From Sorangium cellulosum (GTDB taxonomy: Bacteria; Myxococcota_A; Polyangia; Polyangiales; Polyangiaceae): 64,000 nt of DNA. A model generated the notes under the pieces. The model ran no database searches and was not told the origin of the DNA. It worked only from the letters and a program-made list of their open reading frames with translations. The DNA lies in assembly GCF_004135735.1 (NCBI RefSeq), contig NZ_CP012670.1:2790001-2854000 (forward strand), read 5' to 3'. Positions 39,834 to 50,772 of the stretch are shown here, in pieces. A program made the translations under genes and the position numbers. The stretch's first letter is position 1; each line of letters starts with the position of its first letter.

Positions 39834-41771
39834 TCACGGCCTCGACAGCGTGCTCACGACGCGCGTGGCGGGGAGCGCGCTGAGGCCGACGCAGCTGACC
39901 ACCTTGTTGCGCTCCAGCACGAAGTTGCGCGCGGTGGGCTCGATCTTCGCGAACTCGACGCTCAGCCGGGTGCCGTCGAAGCTCGCGCGCAGGGGGCGGC
40001 CCTCCACGGCGCTGCGGACGTCCTGGCAGGTGCCGCGCGAGCGCGCCGGGTCGAACGGGCGCGCCCCGGGCGCGATGAAGCGGATCCGATCCTCCACGGC
40101 GAAGACCGCCGTCTCGCCGGGGATCTCGCGGAGCGAGAAGCGGGCCTCGCCCTCCACGTAGTCCTGCGGCGCGAACTGCTCCGGGCGGCGGACGCGGAAC
40201 TCGAGCGCCTCGCCGGCGAGGACGGCCTCGAGCTCGCGCCCGTTGCCGATCCACAGGCCGACCAGCCCGGCGAGCGGCGAAGGCTGCGGCGCCTTCGCGC
40301 TCGTCTCCGGGGCGGCGACGCTCGCGCTCGCGTCCGGGGGCGGCGGCCGCGCGCCGCCCTCCTCCTCGCCGTCGACGTCGGGCTGCCCGCCAAGGACGCC
40401 AAGACCGAGCACCGCGGCGGCCCCGCCGACCACCGCGAGGGCCCCGGCGCCGATCGCGAGCCACGGGCGCGACGCGCGCGGCGCCCGCGCGCTCGCGCTC
40501 GCCCCCGCGGCGCCCGGCGGCGACGGCGCTGCGAGGTGGGCCGCGTCGACGGTCGTGGCCGCGGGCGGCGGCGGGCGGCTCGAGGCGGCGAGCGGCGCGG
40601 CCGAGATCGCGGTCGACGCAGGGCGCGCGATGGCGTCGAGCGCCGCGAGCATCTCCTCGCAGCTGCCGAAGCGGTCCGCCCTGTCCTTCGCGCACGCCCT
40701 CTGGAGCAGGGCGTCGAGCTCCGGGGAGACGTCGCGCCGCGCCGCGCCGACCCTGGGGAGCGGCGCCTCCGCGTGCAGGCGCATGATCTCGATGTCGCTC
40801 GCGGCGTCGAACGGCACCTGCCCGACCAGCATCTCGTAAAGGACGATGCCGAGCGCGTAGATGTCCACCCGCTTGTCGAGGTCGCGGCGCCCGAGGACCT
40901 GCTCCGGCGACATGTAGTCCAGCGAGCCGATGATCCCCTTCGTCAGCCCCCGCCCGGCGAGCGCGTCCGCCTCGGCCTTGGCGATGCCGAAATCGGTGAC
41001 CTTCGCGACGCCATCCTTGCCGCGGATGAGGACGTTCGCCGGCTTGAGGTCGCGGTGGATCACCCCCTCGCGGTGCGCGGCGGCGATGCCGGAGGCGATC
41101 TGCCGGAAGAGCGAGAGCGCCTCGGGCACCGGCATCGGCCGCCGCTCCTCGGCGTACCGGGTGAGCCGCTGCTCCAGGCTCTCCCCGTCGATGTACTGCA
41201 TGACCAGCCAGAGCTCGTCGCGCTCCGCGACCACCGCCTTCAGGTGGACGACGTTCGGATGATCGATCTGCGCCAGCGCGCGCCCCTCGGCGAGCGTGCG
41301 CGCGCGCACGTCGGGCCGGTGCGCGAGCTCCTGCCGCACCGCCTTGAGGACGACGTGGAGCCCGGTGTGGACGTCCCGCGCGAGGTAGACCACCCCCATG
41401 CCGCCCTCGCCGAGCACCCGCTCGATCACGTACTTCTGGTCGACGAGCGTCCCGGCCGGGAGGTGACCCCCCAGCGCGCGCCGCGGGAGCGAGCCCGCCA
41501 GCGGCGCCGGGATCACGGCCGGCGCTGCCCCGGGCGCGCGCGCGCCGCCGGCCCCGGGCCCCGGGGGGCTCCCTCGATGCGCCGGATCCTCGGGCAGCAG
41601 CGCCCCGAGCAGCGGCTGCCCAGGGACGGTCGCCCGCGGGCCGCCCGGCGCAGGCGACGCGGGAGATTGCGCGGCCTCGCCCGCGTCCCGCGCGGCGAGC
41701 GGAGCGCCGCACGCCACGCAGAACCGGGCCGAGTCAGGGTTCTCTCCGCTGCAAGCCGGGCACCTGGCCAT
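39834..41771 (-). CDS. Hanks-type Ser/Thr protein kinase with N-terminal zinc ribbon and TM segment
   Basis: 645 residues. A zinc ribbon (CPACSGENPDSARFCVACG, about 4-22) is joined by a Pro/Ala linker to a kinase domain (about 107-370) with GEGGMGVVYLA, VVLK, HRDLKPANV, DFGIAK and the activation-loop end GSLDYMSPEQ. A transmembrane helix (about 430-455) and an external domain of about 180 residues follow. It lies 57 bases downstream of the SUKH gene on the same strand. The external domain may sense an envelope signal; its family was not recognised. Confidence 0.92.
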   Translation of the reverse strand: MARCPACSGENPDSARFCVACGAPLAARDAGEAAQSPASPAPGGPRATVPGQPLLGALLPEDPAHRGSPPGPGAGGARAPGAAPAVIPAPLAGSLPRRALGGHLPAGTLVDQKYVIERVLGEGGMGVVYLARDVHTGLHVVLKAVRQELAHRPDVRARTLAEGRALAQIDHPNVVHLKAVVAERDELWLVMQYIDGESLEQRLTRYAEERRPMPVPEALSLFRQIASGIAAAHREGVIHRDLKPANVLIRGKDGVAKVTDFGIAKAEADALAGRGLTKGIIGSLDYMSPEQVLGRRDLDKRVDIYALGIVLYEMLVGQVPFDAASDIEIMRLHAEAPLPRVGAARRDVSPELDALLQRACAKDRADRFGSCEEMLAALDAIARPASTAISAAPLAASSRPPPPAATTVDAAHLAAPSPPGAAGASASARAPRASRPWLAIGAGALAVVGGAAAVLGLGVLGGQPDVDGEEEGGARPPPPDASASVAAPETSAKAPQPSPLAGLVGLWIGNGRELEAVLAGEALEFRVRRPEQFAPQDYVEGEARFSLREIPGETAVFAVEDRIRFIAPGARPFDPARSRGTCQDVRSAVEGRPLRASFDGTRLSVEFAKIEPTARNFVLERNKVVSCVGLSALPATRVVSTLSRP

Positions 41772-41828
41772 GGCACGGTCAGCTGGAGCCGCGGCGCGCC
41801 CCTCGAGCAGCGCGCCGGAGGCGCCGCG

Positions 41829-42413
41829 TCACGTCCAGTGGCCCGCGCGGAGGGCCGCGGAGTCGATCGTCTTGATCTTCGGCGCGAGCGCCTCGCGGAA
41901 GATGGCCTCATCGTCGTCGTCGAGGCCGCTCTCTCCGAAGCCGGACGCGACCTCCATCGAGGTCGCGAGGATGCGGAGGAACTGCTGGAAGCTCGATGCG
42001 CAGAGCTCCGGCTTGAGGGAGTCGGTCCCGGTCATGCAAGTGAACACGGGACAGTCCCCCTCGGCGTCGAGCTTCGAGATGTCGAGAAAGTAAGGATCTC
42101 CGAGCAATGCGCTCCGAGCGATGAGGATCCAGCTCTTGCGCCAGCCCGCGAGAGGGCTGTCGCCCCCGTTTGCTTGCTGCTCGGCCAGGAGCCTGTCGGA
42201 GGGAATGAGGCGTACGCGCTCGACCGGAGTCACCGTCTCGACGTCCACCGGGTCTGCCTCCTGCAGGAAAGCGCGGTACCTGGAGGGCACCCGCAGCGTC
42301 CTGCGCAGCTCTTCCACCACCGCTGGAGCCGCCTTTCCGAACCTCGCAGGAATACCTCTTCGGGCAAAGGCATCCTTGAGCGCCGTAACCGACTCGGCAA
42401 GGTCGCTATCCAC
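41829..42413 (-). CDS. SUKH (SMI1/KNR4)-type protein
   Basis: GTG 42413 is fixed by AAGGAAGG eight bases upstream and gives 194 residues. The sequence FGKAAPAVVEELRRTLRVPSRYRAFLQEAD and PVERVRLIPSDRL ... WILIARSALLGDPYFLDIS follows the SMI1/KNR4 fold. In bacteria it often provides immunity to contact-dependent or secreted toxins. No toxin gene is adjacent; the next gene, 57 bases on, is a Ser/Thr kinase. Assignment rests on pattern, so it is moderate. Confidence 0.72.
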   Translation of the reverse strand: MDSDLAESVTALKDAFARRGIPARFGKAAPAVVEELRRTLRVPSRYRAFLQEADPVDVETVTPVERVRLIPSDRLLAEQQANGGDSPLAGWRKSWILIARSALLGDPYFLDISKLDAEGDCPVFTCMTGTDSLKPELCASSFQQFLRILATSMEVASGFGESGLDDDDEAIFREALAPKIKTIDSAALRAGHWT

Positions 42414-42421
42414 CGAACGTC

Positions 42422-42429
42422 CCTTCCTT
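42422..42429 (-). promoter_or_regulatory. Ribosome binding site fixing the GTG start of the SUKH gene
   Basis: On the minus strand AAGGAAGG lies eight bases before GTG 42413. No other start in the open frame up to 42656 has such a site. Confidence 0.75.
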
Positions 42430-42559
42430 TGCAAGTCCACCGGGCGGCCGCCGGGGCGGGCGCCCTCATCGCTTTGAAACCGTCTCGCGCCCGGGGAGAG
42501 TACCGGCGCGCGCCCGGAGGAATACCCCGCGCCGGGCCAGGTAGTGTAACAGAAAAACG

Positions 42560-43375
42560 ATGGTCGACGTCGCGTACGCTGAGAGTCGATTCCGGCCCCC
42601 GGAAATCGCGCACCGGTACGGCCCGGGGGTGCATCTGCTCGATGACCCGCTCGCATGGACCCTGCTGGCCCGAGCCTGCTCCCCGGAGACGGTCCAGCCC
42701 GACGTCGGACGCCTCGTCCGGGTTCTCTACCAGATGCTGGCGCGCACGGTCCTCGCCGCCGAGCTGGGGCGCATGCGCGTGGACATCCCGACGCGGATGA
42801 TCTCCTCCCACCCCGAGGCCGTCTACCGGGGCGCCGCGCTGTCGCGCGCCACCAGGGCGGTCACGGTCGGCATCGCCCGCGCCGGGACCATGCCCTCCCA
42901 GGTCGTCTACGAGCTGCTCAACGAGGTCCTCGACCCCGCGCTGGTCCGGCAGGACCACCTGTTCATGAGCCGGCAGACGAACGAGCACGGAGAGGTCGTC
43001 GGCGCGACGTGGCACGACGCCAAGATCGGGCGCGACGTCGAGGGGCGCCTCGTGCTCTTCCCCGATCCGATGGGCGCGACCGGCACCTCCATGGTCAGCG
43101 CCCTCTCGTACTACAAGACCGCGCTCGAGGGGCGGCCGGCCAAGTGCGTCGCCATCCACCTCATCGTCACGCCCGAGTACCTCCGCCGGGTCACGACGGC
43201 CCACCCGGACGTCGTCATTTACGCGCTCCGGCTCGACCGAGGCCTCTCGCCGCCGCGCGTCCTCAAGACCGAGCCGGGCACGCACTGGGACGAGGAGCGC
43301 GGCCTGAACAGCATCCAGTACATCGTCCCGGGCGCCGGCGGCGTCGGCGAGATCCTCAACAACGCCTGGGTGTGA
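42560..43375 (+). CDS. upp: Uracil phosphoribosyltransferase-like protein
   Basis: The 271-residue protein has the PRPP-binding loop LFPDPMGATGTSMVSAL (about 175-190), PTRMI and VGIARAGTMPSQ near the middle, and a C-terminal VPGAGGVGEILNN matching the uracil-binding VPGxGDxGDR region, but with the last Asp/Arg changed. It is about 60 residues longer than typical Upp at the N-terminus. It would salvage uracil to UMP; the altered C-terminal motif leaves base specificity open. It diverges from the SUKH gene. Confidence 0.82.
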   Translation: MVDVAYAESRFRPPEIAHRYGPGVHLLDDPLAWTLLARACSPETVQPDVGRLVRVLYQMLARTVLAAELGRMRVDIPTRMISSHPEAVYRGAALSRATRAVTVGIARAGTMPSQVVYELLNEVLDPALVRQDHLFMSRQTNEHGEVVGATWHDAKIGRDVEGRLVLFPDPMGATGTSMVSALSYYKTALEGRPAKCVAIHLIVTPEYLRRVTTAHPDVVIYALRLDRGLSPPRVLKTEPGTHWDEERGLNSIQYIVPGAGGVGEILNNAWV

Positions 43376-43394
43376 GCGCAGCACCACCGACGCG

Positions 43395-44474
43395 TCAGCG
43401 GCGGCGCTTCGTGCGCCGGTTGTGGCCGGCGGCGAGCGCGCGGTAATCGATGGCCGCCGGCGGTCGGCTCATCGCCGGGCGCAGATCGCCCGAGATCCGC
43501 GTGAGCTCGGCGATCATCGCGCCGAGATCGCTCGCGCCGGGGGCCCTCTGCTGGGCGAGCTCGGCGTAGGCGGCCTCGAGCGCGGCGATGCCCTTGCCGG
43601 AGACGTGCCCGCGGCGCGACAGATCGACGTAGCTCCGCGCGAGCGCGACGCTGTCGAAGTTGTGCGCGACGACCAGATCCTGGGCGACGCGGAGGACGGC
43701 GTGGGCGGAGATCCGGCCGTCCCCGTGGAGCACGAAGGCCGCCTGCAGGTAGTTGTAGAAGGGGACCACCCGGTCGCCGAAGATCCGGAAATCCGACGGG
43801 GAGGACTGCCGATCGAGGTGGATCAGGATCCGCTCGACGACCGGGCCCTTCTCGACGTAGCTCGCGAACCGCGTCGCATCGACGATGGTGTCCTCGTAGG
43901 CGTGGCCGAGCCGCATCACCTCGCCGAGCTCGCGCGGGGTGACCTTCCCCTCGCAGACGTCGGCGTACAGCGAGTAGACGAACGCGTCGGCCTCGGCGTC
44001 GTCCCCGAGGAGCACCTCCCGGATCAGCGCGCCGCTCGCGTCGACCTGGCTCGGGAGCTCGCAGCGCCGCTGGAGCAGCGCGGGCAGCTTGTAGCCGAGC
44101 TGGCCGCGCAGCGCCCGGAAGCGCAGCCGGAGCAGGTTCTGCAGGTTGGGCTTCAGCGTGAGCGACGCCCAGCGCGCGCCGTCGAGCCTGAGCTTCTGCT
44201 CGATGCGGGAGCGGAGCTGCTCCGGGCTGCCCGAGAGGATGTGGGTCTCGACGCCCGCGCGGCCGAGCTCGCGCAGGAGCGAGCCCGCGCCCGGCACGGT
44301 GCGCTTCTGATCCGGCCGCTCGATCGCCGTCCGGACGAGGTCGCGCAGCGTGTCGAAATCCGTCCTGAGGTAGGTCTTGTCGAGGTCCCAGCGCGCGATG
44401 AAGGGGACGCGCGGCGTCGTGGCCGCGGCCTTCGCCGGAGCTCGGGGATCTTGCGCTCGTTCCTCGCCGTTCAC
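43395..44474 (-). CDS. APP1/DUF2183-like HAD-fold phosphatase
   Basis: A GTG start gives 359 residues. WDLDKTYLRTDF is the DxDxT nucleophile motif, followed by PGAGSLLRELGRAGVETHILSGSPEQLRSRI and LTLKPN, the pattern of the APP1 phosphatidate phosphatase catalytic domain. The C-terminal 200 residues are helical with GDDAEADAFVYSLYADV. It begins 10 bases after the stop of the upstream kinase gene, so both are one transcription unit. Lipid phosphatase activity is inference. Confidence 0.8.
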   Translation of the reverse strand: MNGEERAQDPRAPAKAAATTPRVPFIARWDLDKTYLRTDFDTLRDLVRTAIERPDQKRTVPGAGSLLRELGRAGVETHILSGSPEQLRSRIEQKLRLDGARWASLTLKPNLQNLLRLRFRALRGQLGYKLPALLQRRCELPSQVDASGALIREVLLGDDAEADAFVYSLYADVCEGKVTPRELGEVMRLGHAYEDTIVDATRFASYVEKGPVVERILIHLDRQSSPSDFRIFGDRVVPFYNYLQAAFVLHGDGRISAHAVLRVAQDLVVAHNFDSVALARSYVDLSRRGHVSGKGIAALEAAYAELAQQRAPGASDLGAMIAELTRISGDLRPAMSRPPAAIDYRALAAGHNRRTKRRR

Positions 44475-44484
44475 CGTCTCTCGC

Positions 44485-47325
<2,841 letters not shown>

Positions 47326-47466
47326 GCGCGGGACCTTACCACGTTCGGGATAGCGATTGGAGGCGAGGTCTCCCTCGGGCCGGGAGGCGCGGCGAAGAGG
47401 GGGGCGGGAGGGCTCGTCCAGCCGTCTGTTAGGACCTGGATCCTTCTTGGGGTAACCTCGGGCGCG

Positions 47467-48936
47467 ATGGTTACGCCTCGCCTACGTCTCGGTCAGCTCC
47501 TGGTCGACGCGCGGATGATCACCCAGGAGGCCCTCGAGAGAACCCTGGAGCTGCAGCGCACGGACGGCCGGCGGTTGGGCACGCTCCTTGTCGAGCAAGG
47601 TCTGATCAACGAGACCCAGCTGACGCAGATCCTGTCGCACCAGCTCGCCGTCCCCTGGGTGTCGTTGCTGCACATCGAGTTCTCGCGGCAGCTGCTCAAC
47701 CTCGTCCCGCACGATGTCGCCGAGCGGTACTGCCTCGTCCCGATCTACGTGCGCCACGTCCGCAACCAGGGCGAGACGCTCTACGTGGCGATGGACGATC
47801 CGACGAACGAGGACGGAATGAAGGAGTGCATGGCGTTCTCCGGCCTGCCCGTCCGCGCGATGATCGCCCCGCCGAGCGACATCCGGAACGCGATCCGGGT
47901 CTACTACGGGGCGCGGGCGCGCTCGGTGCCGCCGCCCGCGGCCGCGCCGCGGGGGCAGGCGAACGAGCCGGCGTCGCGGGCGCGCCCGGCCGACCCGCCG
48001 CCTTCCTCCGAGCTCACCGCCGCCCCGAGGACCGCCAGGCCTTCGGAGGAGGTCTCGTCGACGCCGGAGCCGCTGCTGCTGACGAGGCCTTCCCACCGGT
48101 CCGGGTCTCGGTCCGTCGAGGACACGGTCCCCGCGATCGAGACCTCCGAGGTCGACGAGGCCGAGGTGGCGGTCGTCCAGAACGAGATCGACGGGTGGGA
48201 AGCGTCGCAGCCGACCCCGCGGCCGGAGCCGGAATTCCACAGCCGACCGGAAGAGCGGCAGATCCGCGGCCGTCCCGACGAGCGCTCGCGGCCGACGCTG
48301 AAGGTCGCGCCGTCGCCGGAGCTGCTCGCGGCGGCGCAGGCCGCGCAGGCGGCGCAGGCCGCGCAGGCGGCTCCGTCGGAGCGCCGGAAGACGCTGCGCC
48401 CCAGCGCCGCGCCGGGGCCCGCGGGCGAAGGTGCGTCGGGGGTGGAGGCGGGCGCGGCGCCGAGCACGCCGGCTGCGGCGCTCCTCGGGGCCGTGCTCGG
48501 GCGCCCCGCCGCTGCAGCGCGCAGCGCGCCGGAGAGCGTCCCCGAGCTCGGCGATGAGCCCCCGAGCGAGCGCGAGGTGCGCAACATCCCCGCGCCGCAG
48601 GGCCGCGGTCGCCGGCGGATGGTCTCGCTCACGCTCCTCGACGGCACGACCATCACGTTGCCTGCGCGCGGGACCAAGTCGCAGCAGCGCCAGGGGCCAG
48701 CCTCCACCCGGGCTGCCCAGTCCGAGCCGCCTCCGCCGGCCACCACGGACGATCCAGGCCTCACCGCGCGCGATCTCGTCTCCGCGCTGCGCGCCGTCTC
48801 CCACGGCGCCGACGCGAGCGAGATCCTCGGCAACAACGTGCGCTGGGAGGCGATGTTCGCGGCGCTCCTGTCGCTGCTGCTCAAGAAGCACCTCATCGCC
48901 GACTGGGAGTTCGTCGACGAGCTGAAGAAGATCTGA
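47467..48936 (+). CDS. Orphan MshEN (GspE N-terminal) domain protein, probable c-di-GMP binder
   Basis: ATG 47467 gives 489 residues. The N-terminal MshEN/T2SSE_N domain (about 1-150) carries two copies of the c-di-GMP-binding motif: residues 7-30 (RLGQLLVDARMI...L...L..Q) and 36-59 (RLGTLLVEQGLI...L...L..Q), five residues apart. A long Pro/Ala/Glu/Ser-rich linker (about 155-410, with AAQ repeats) and a short C-terminal helical part (about 430-489) follow. No GspE/PilB ATPase domain is present. It diverges from the kinase gene. Confidence 0.85.
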   Translation: MVTPRLRLGQLLVDARMITQEALERTLELQRTDGRRLGTLLVEQGLINETQLTQILSHQLAVPWVSLLHIEFSRQLLNLVPHDVAERYCLVPIYVRHVRNQGETLYVAMDDPTNEDGMKECMAFSGLPVRAMIAPPSDIRNAIRVYYGARARSVPPPAAAPRGQANEPASRARPADPPPSSELTAAPRTARPSEEVSSTPEPLLLTRPSHRSGSRSVEDTVPAIETSEVDEAEVAVVQNEIDGWEASQPTPRPEPEFHSRPEERQIRGRPDERSRPTLKVAPSPELLAAAQAAQAAQAAQAAPSERRKTLRPSAAPGPAGEGASGVEAGAAPSTPAAALLGAVLGRPAAAARSAPESVPELGDEPPSEREVRNIPAPQGRGRRRMVSLTLLDGTTITLPARGTKSQQRQGPASTRAAQSEPPPPATTDDPGLTARDLVSALRAVSHGADASEILGNNVRWEAMFAALLSLLLKKHLIADWEFVDELKKI

Positions 48937-48974
48937 CGCCCGGGGACGCCGGCGCTCCGCGCGCCGCGCCGGCG

Positions 48975-49032
48975 TTCAGCGCGCCTCGCGCGCCGCGCCG
49001 GCGTTCAGCGCGCCTCGCGCGCCGCGCCGGCG
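48975..49032. repeat. Two identical 29-bp tandem copies spanning a stop codon
   Basis: Copies 49004-49032 and 48975-49003 are identical, with a further half copy at 48962-48974. The first contains the minus-strand stop (49005-49007) and last codons (AGAAREAR) of the racemase gene. The unit is not a multiple of three. Confidence 0.93.
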
Positions 49033-50189
49033 CGGATCAGCGCCTCGACCTCGTCCTCCGAGAAGCCGGCGTCGCGGAGCACGGCGCGCGTGTGCTCTCC
49101 GGCGCGAGGCGCCGGCGCGAACGAGGCGTCGCGCGGCGTGACGGGCGTCCGGAGCTGCGGGACGCGGCCGCGCGGCGAGGCGATCTCGAACAGCAGCCCG
49201 CGCGACGCGAGGTGGGGATCGGTCGCGGCGGTCCGTGGATCGATGACCGGCTCGAGGCAGCAGTCGCGCTCGGCGGCGAACGCCTCCCACTCGGCGCGCG
49301 TCCTCTCCAGGAAGACGGCCGCGAGCCTGTCCTTGAGCTCGACCTGGTGCGGCCCGGGCACGAGCGCGTCCACCTCCGGATCGAGGCCGGCGCCCTCGCA
49401 GAACGAGCGCCAGAACTTCGGCTCCAGCGCGGCGAGCGCCATCGCGTGCCCGTCCTTCGACAGGTAGATGTTGTACGGCGCGAGCCCGCCGGTGAGCGGC
49501 TCTTCGCCCGCGCGCGCGGGCGCGCCAGCAGGCGACGCGCCGCCCGCGAGCGCCGCGGCGAGCGTCGGGAGGGCGAAGCCGAGCACGCCGTCGGTCATGG
49601 CGATGTCGAGCACCGCGCCCCGGCCTGTCCGCTCCCGCTCCCGCAGCGCCGCCAGCACCGCGACGGCGCACCACATCCCGCCGCTCACGTCGGCGACCTG
49701 GGAGCCGGGCACCTGCGGCGGCCCCTCCGGCGGCCCCTGCGCGCCGAGGACCCCCGCGCGCGCGACGTAGTTCAGGTCATGGCCAGCGCGTGCGGCGAGG
49801 GGGCCCGTCTGGCCGTAGCCGGTCAGCGCGCACACGATGAGCCGCGGGTTGTCCGCGCGCAGCGCGTCGTGGCCGAGCCCGAGCCGATCGAGCACCCCCG
49901 GGCGGAACGGATCGAGGAGCACGTCGTACGTCGCGACGAGCCGGCGGAAGGCGTCGCGCCCCTCGGGCCGCTTCAGGTCGAGCAAGACGCTCCGCTTCCC
50001 GCGGTTCAGCAGCTGGAACGCGGCCGACTCGCCGGCGATCTGGGGCGGCAGGTGGCGCAGGAGGTCGCCGCCGCCGACGTCCTCGAGCTTGTCCACGGTC
50101 GCCCCCAGATCCGCGAGCACGAGCGTCGCGAACGGGCCGGGGAGGAGCCGCGAGAGATCGAGGATGCGCGTGTCGGTGAGCGGGCGCAT
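49005..50189 (-). CDS. Alpha-methylacyl-CoA racemase-like CaiB/BaiF family protein
   Basis: 394 residues of the family III CoA-transferase fold: ILDLSRLLPGPFATLVLADLGA at the start, LNRGKRSVLLDLK and YGQTGPLAARAGHDLNY. His137 (GHD) and Asp167 (VADVSGG) are 30 residues apart, the same pair and spacing as the catalytic His126/Asp156 of mycobacterial alpha-methylacyl-CoA racemase. This favours racemisation of 2-methylacyl-CoA over CoA transfer. An SCP2 gene lies 75 bases upstream on the same strand, consistent with branched-chain or sterol lipid metabolism. Confidence 0.85.
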   Translation of the reverse strand: MRPLTDTRILDLSRLLPGPFATLVLADLGATVDKLEDVGGGDLLRHLPPQIAGESAAFQLLNRGKRSVLLDLKRPEGRDAFRRLVATYDVLLDPFRPGVLDRLGLGHDALRADNPRLIVCALTGYGQTGPLAARAGHDLNYVARAGVLGAQGPPEGPPQVPGSQVADVSGGMWCAVAVLAALRERERTGRGAVLDIAMTDGVLGFALPTLAAALAGGASPAGAPARAGEEPLTGGLAPYNIYLSKDGHAMALAALEPKFWRSFCEGAGLDPEVDALVPGPHQVELKDRLAAVFLERTRAEWEAFAAERDCCLEPVIDPRTAATDPHLASRGLLFEIASPRGRVPQLRTPVTPRDASFAPAPRAGEHTRAVLRDAGFSEDEVEALIRAGAAREAR

Positions 50190-50264
50190 GACGACGTCGA
50201 TGGCCGTCGCGCAGGGGCGCGCGCGCGCCGAAGGAGGCCCGGCGGAGATCCGCCGGGAGCCGGG

Positions 50265-50612
50265 TCAGCCCGCGCCCTGGAGCTGGAACAGCTTCGGGAG
50301 CTTCATCGCGAGCATCTGGTTGCCCGTGACCTTCAGCTTGCCCGCGAAGAAGAGCTGCATCGAGTTGGCCTGCGGGTTCTCGTACAGCTTCTGGAAGTCC
50401 TCGCTGCTGACGGTGATGGTGACATCCGCGCTGCCCGGGTTGCCTGCTTCGGCCTTGGGGCCCGCGTCGGTCAGGTCGAGGAACCACTCACCGCCGCCCT
50501 CGCCCGTCACGTTGAGCTGGTACTTCGCGCCGATCTGCTTGGCCGCGTCGGGGTTCTTCGCCAGGGCGGCAGGGAGCTCCTCGTTGAACAGCTTCTGGAT
50601 ATCGACGGCCAT
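50265..50612 (-). CDS. SCP2 sterol-binding domain protein
   Basis: The 115-residue single-domain protein starts at ATG 50612, seven bases after GGAGG. WFLDLTDAGPKAEAGN, ADVTITVSSEDFQKLYENPQ and FFAGKLKVTGNQMLAMKLPKLF match SCP2/UbiJ-type lipid-binding folds. It would bind a hydrophobic ligand such as a sterol or fatty acyl chain in the cytoplasm. It is upstream of the racemase gene on the same strand and probably co-transcribed. Confidence 0.92.
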   Translation of the reverse strand: MAVDIQKLFNEELPAALAKNPDAAKQIGAKYQLNVTGEGGGEWFLDLTDAGPKAEAGNPGSADVTITVSSEDFQKLYENPQANSMQLFFAGKLKVTGNQMLAMKLPKLFQLQGAG

Positions 50613-50745
50613 GGATCGCCTCCGGATGTCGTAGGGGACGCAGCGACTTGAATCGTCTGAGCGCTGGGCGCGGTTTACCCGCGCCTGAACGCGCGCGTCA
50701 AGCGAAGCCCGACGCCGGAGCGCCGGCGCGGTCCATCCGCAGGGC

Positions 50746-50772
50746 CCTCACGCGCGCGCCCTCACGCGCGCG
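50746..50772. repeat. 14-bp tandem duplication spanning a stop codon
   Basis: CCTCACGCGCGCG occurs at 50746-50758 and 50760-50772. The second contains the minus-strand stop (50762-50764) of the two-TM protein gene. It is short and of low complexity, so chance is more likely here than at the other stop-codon duplications. Confidence 0.6.
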
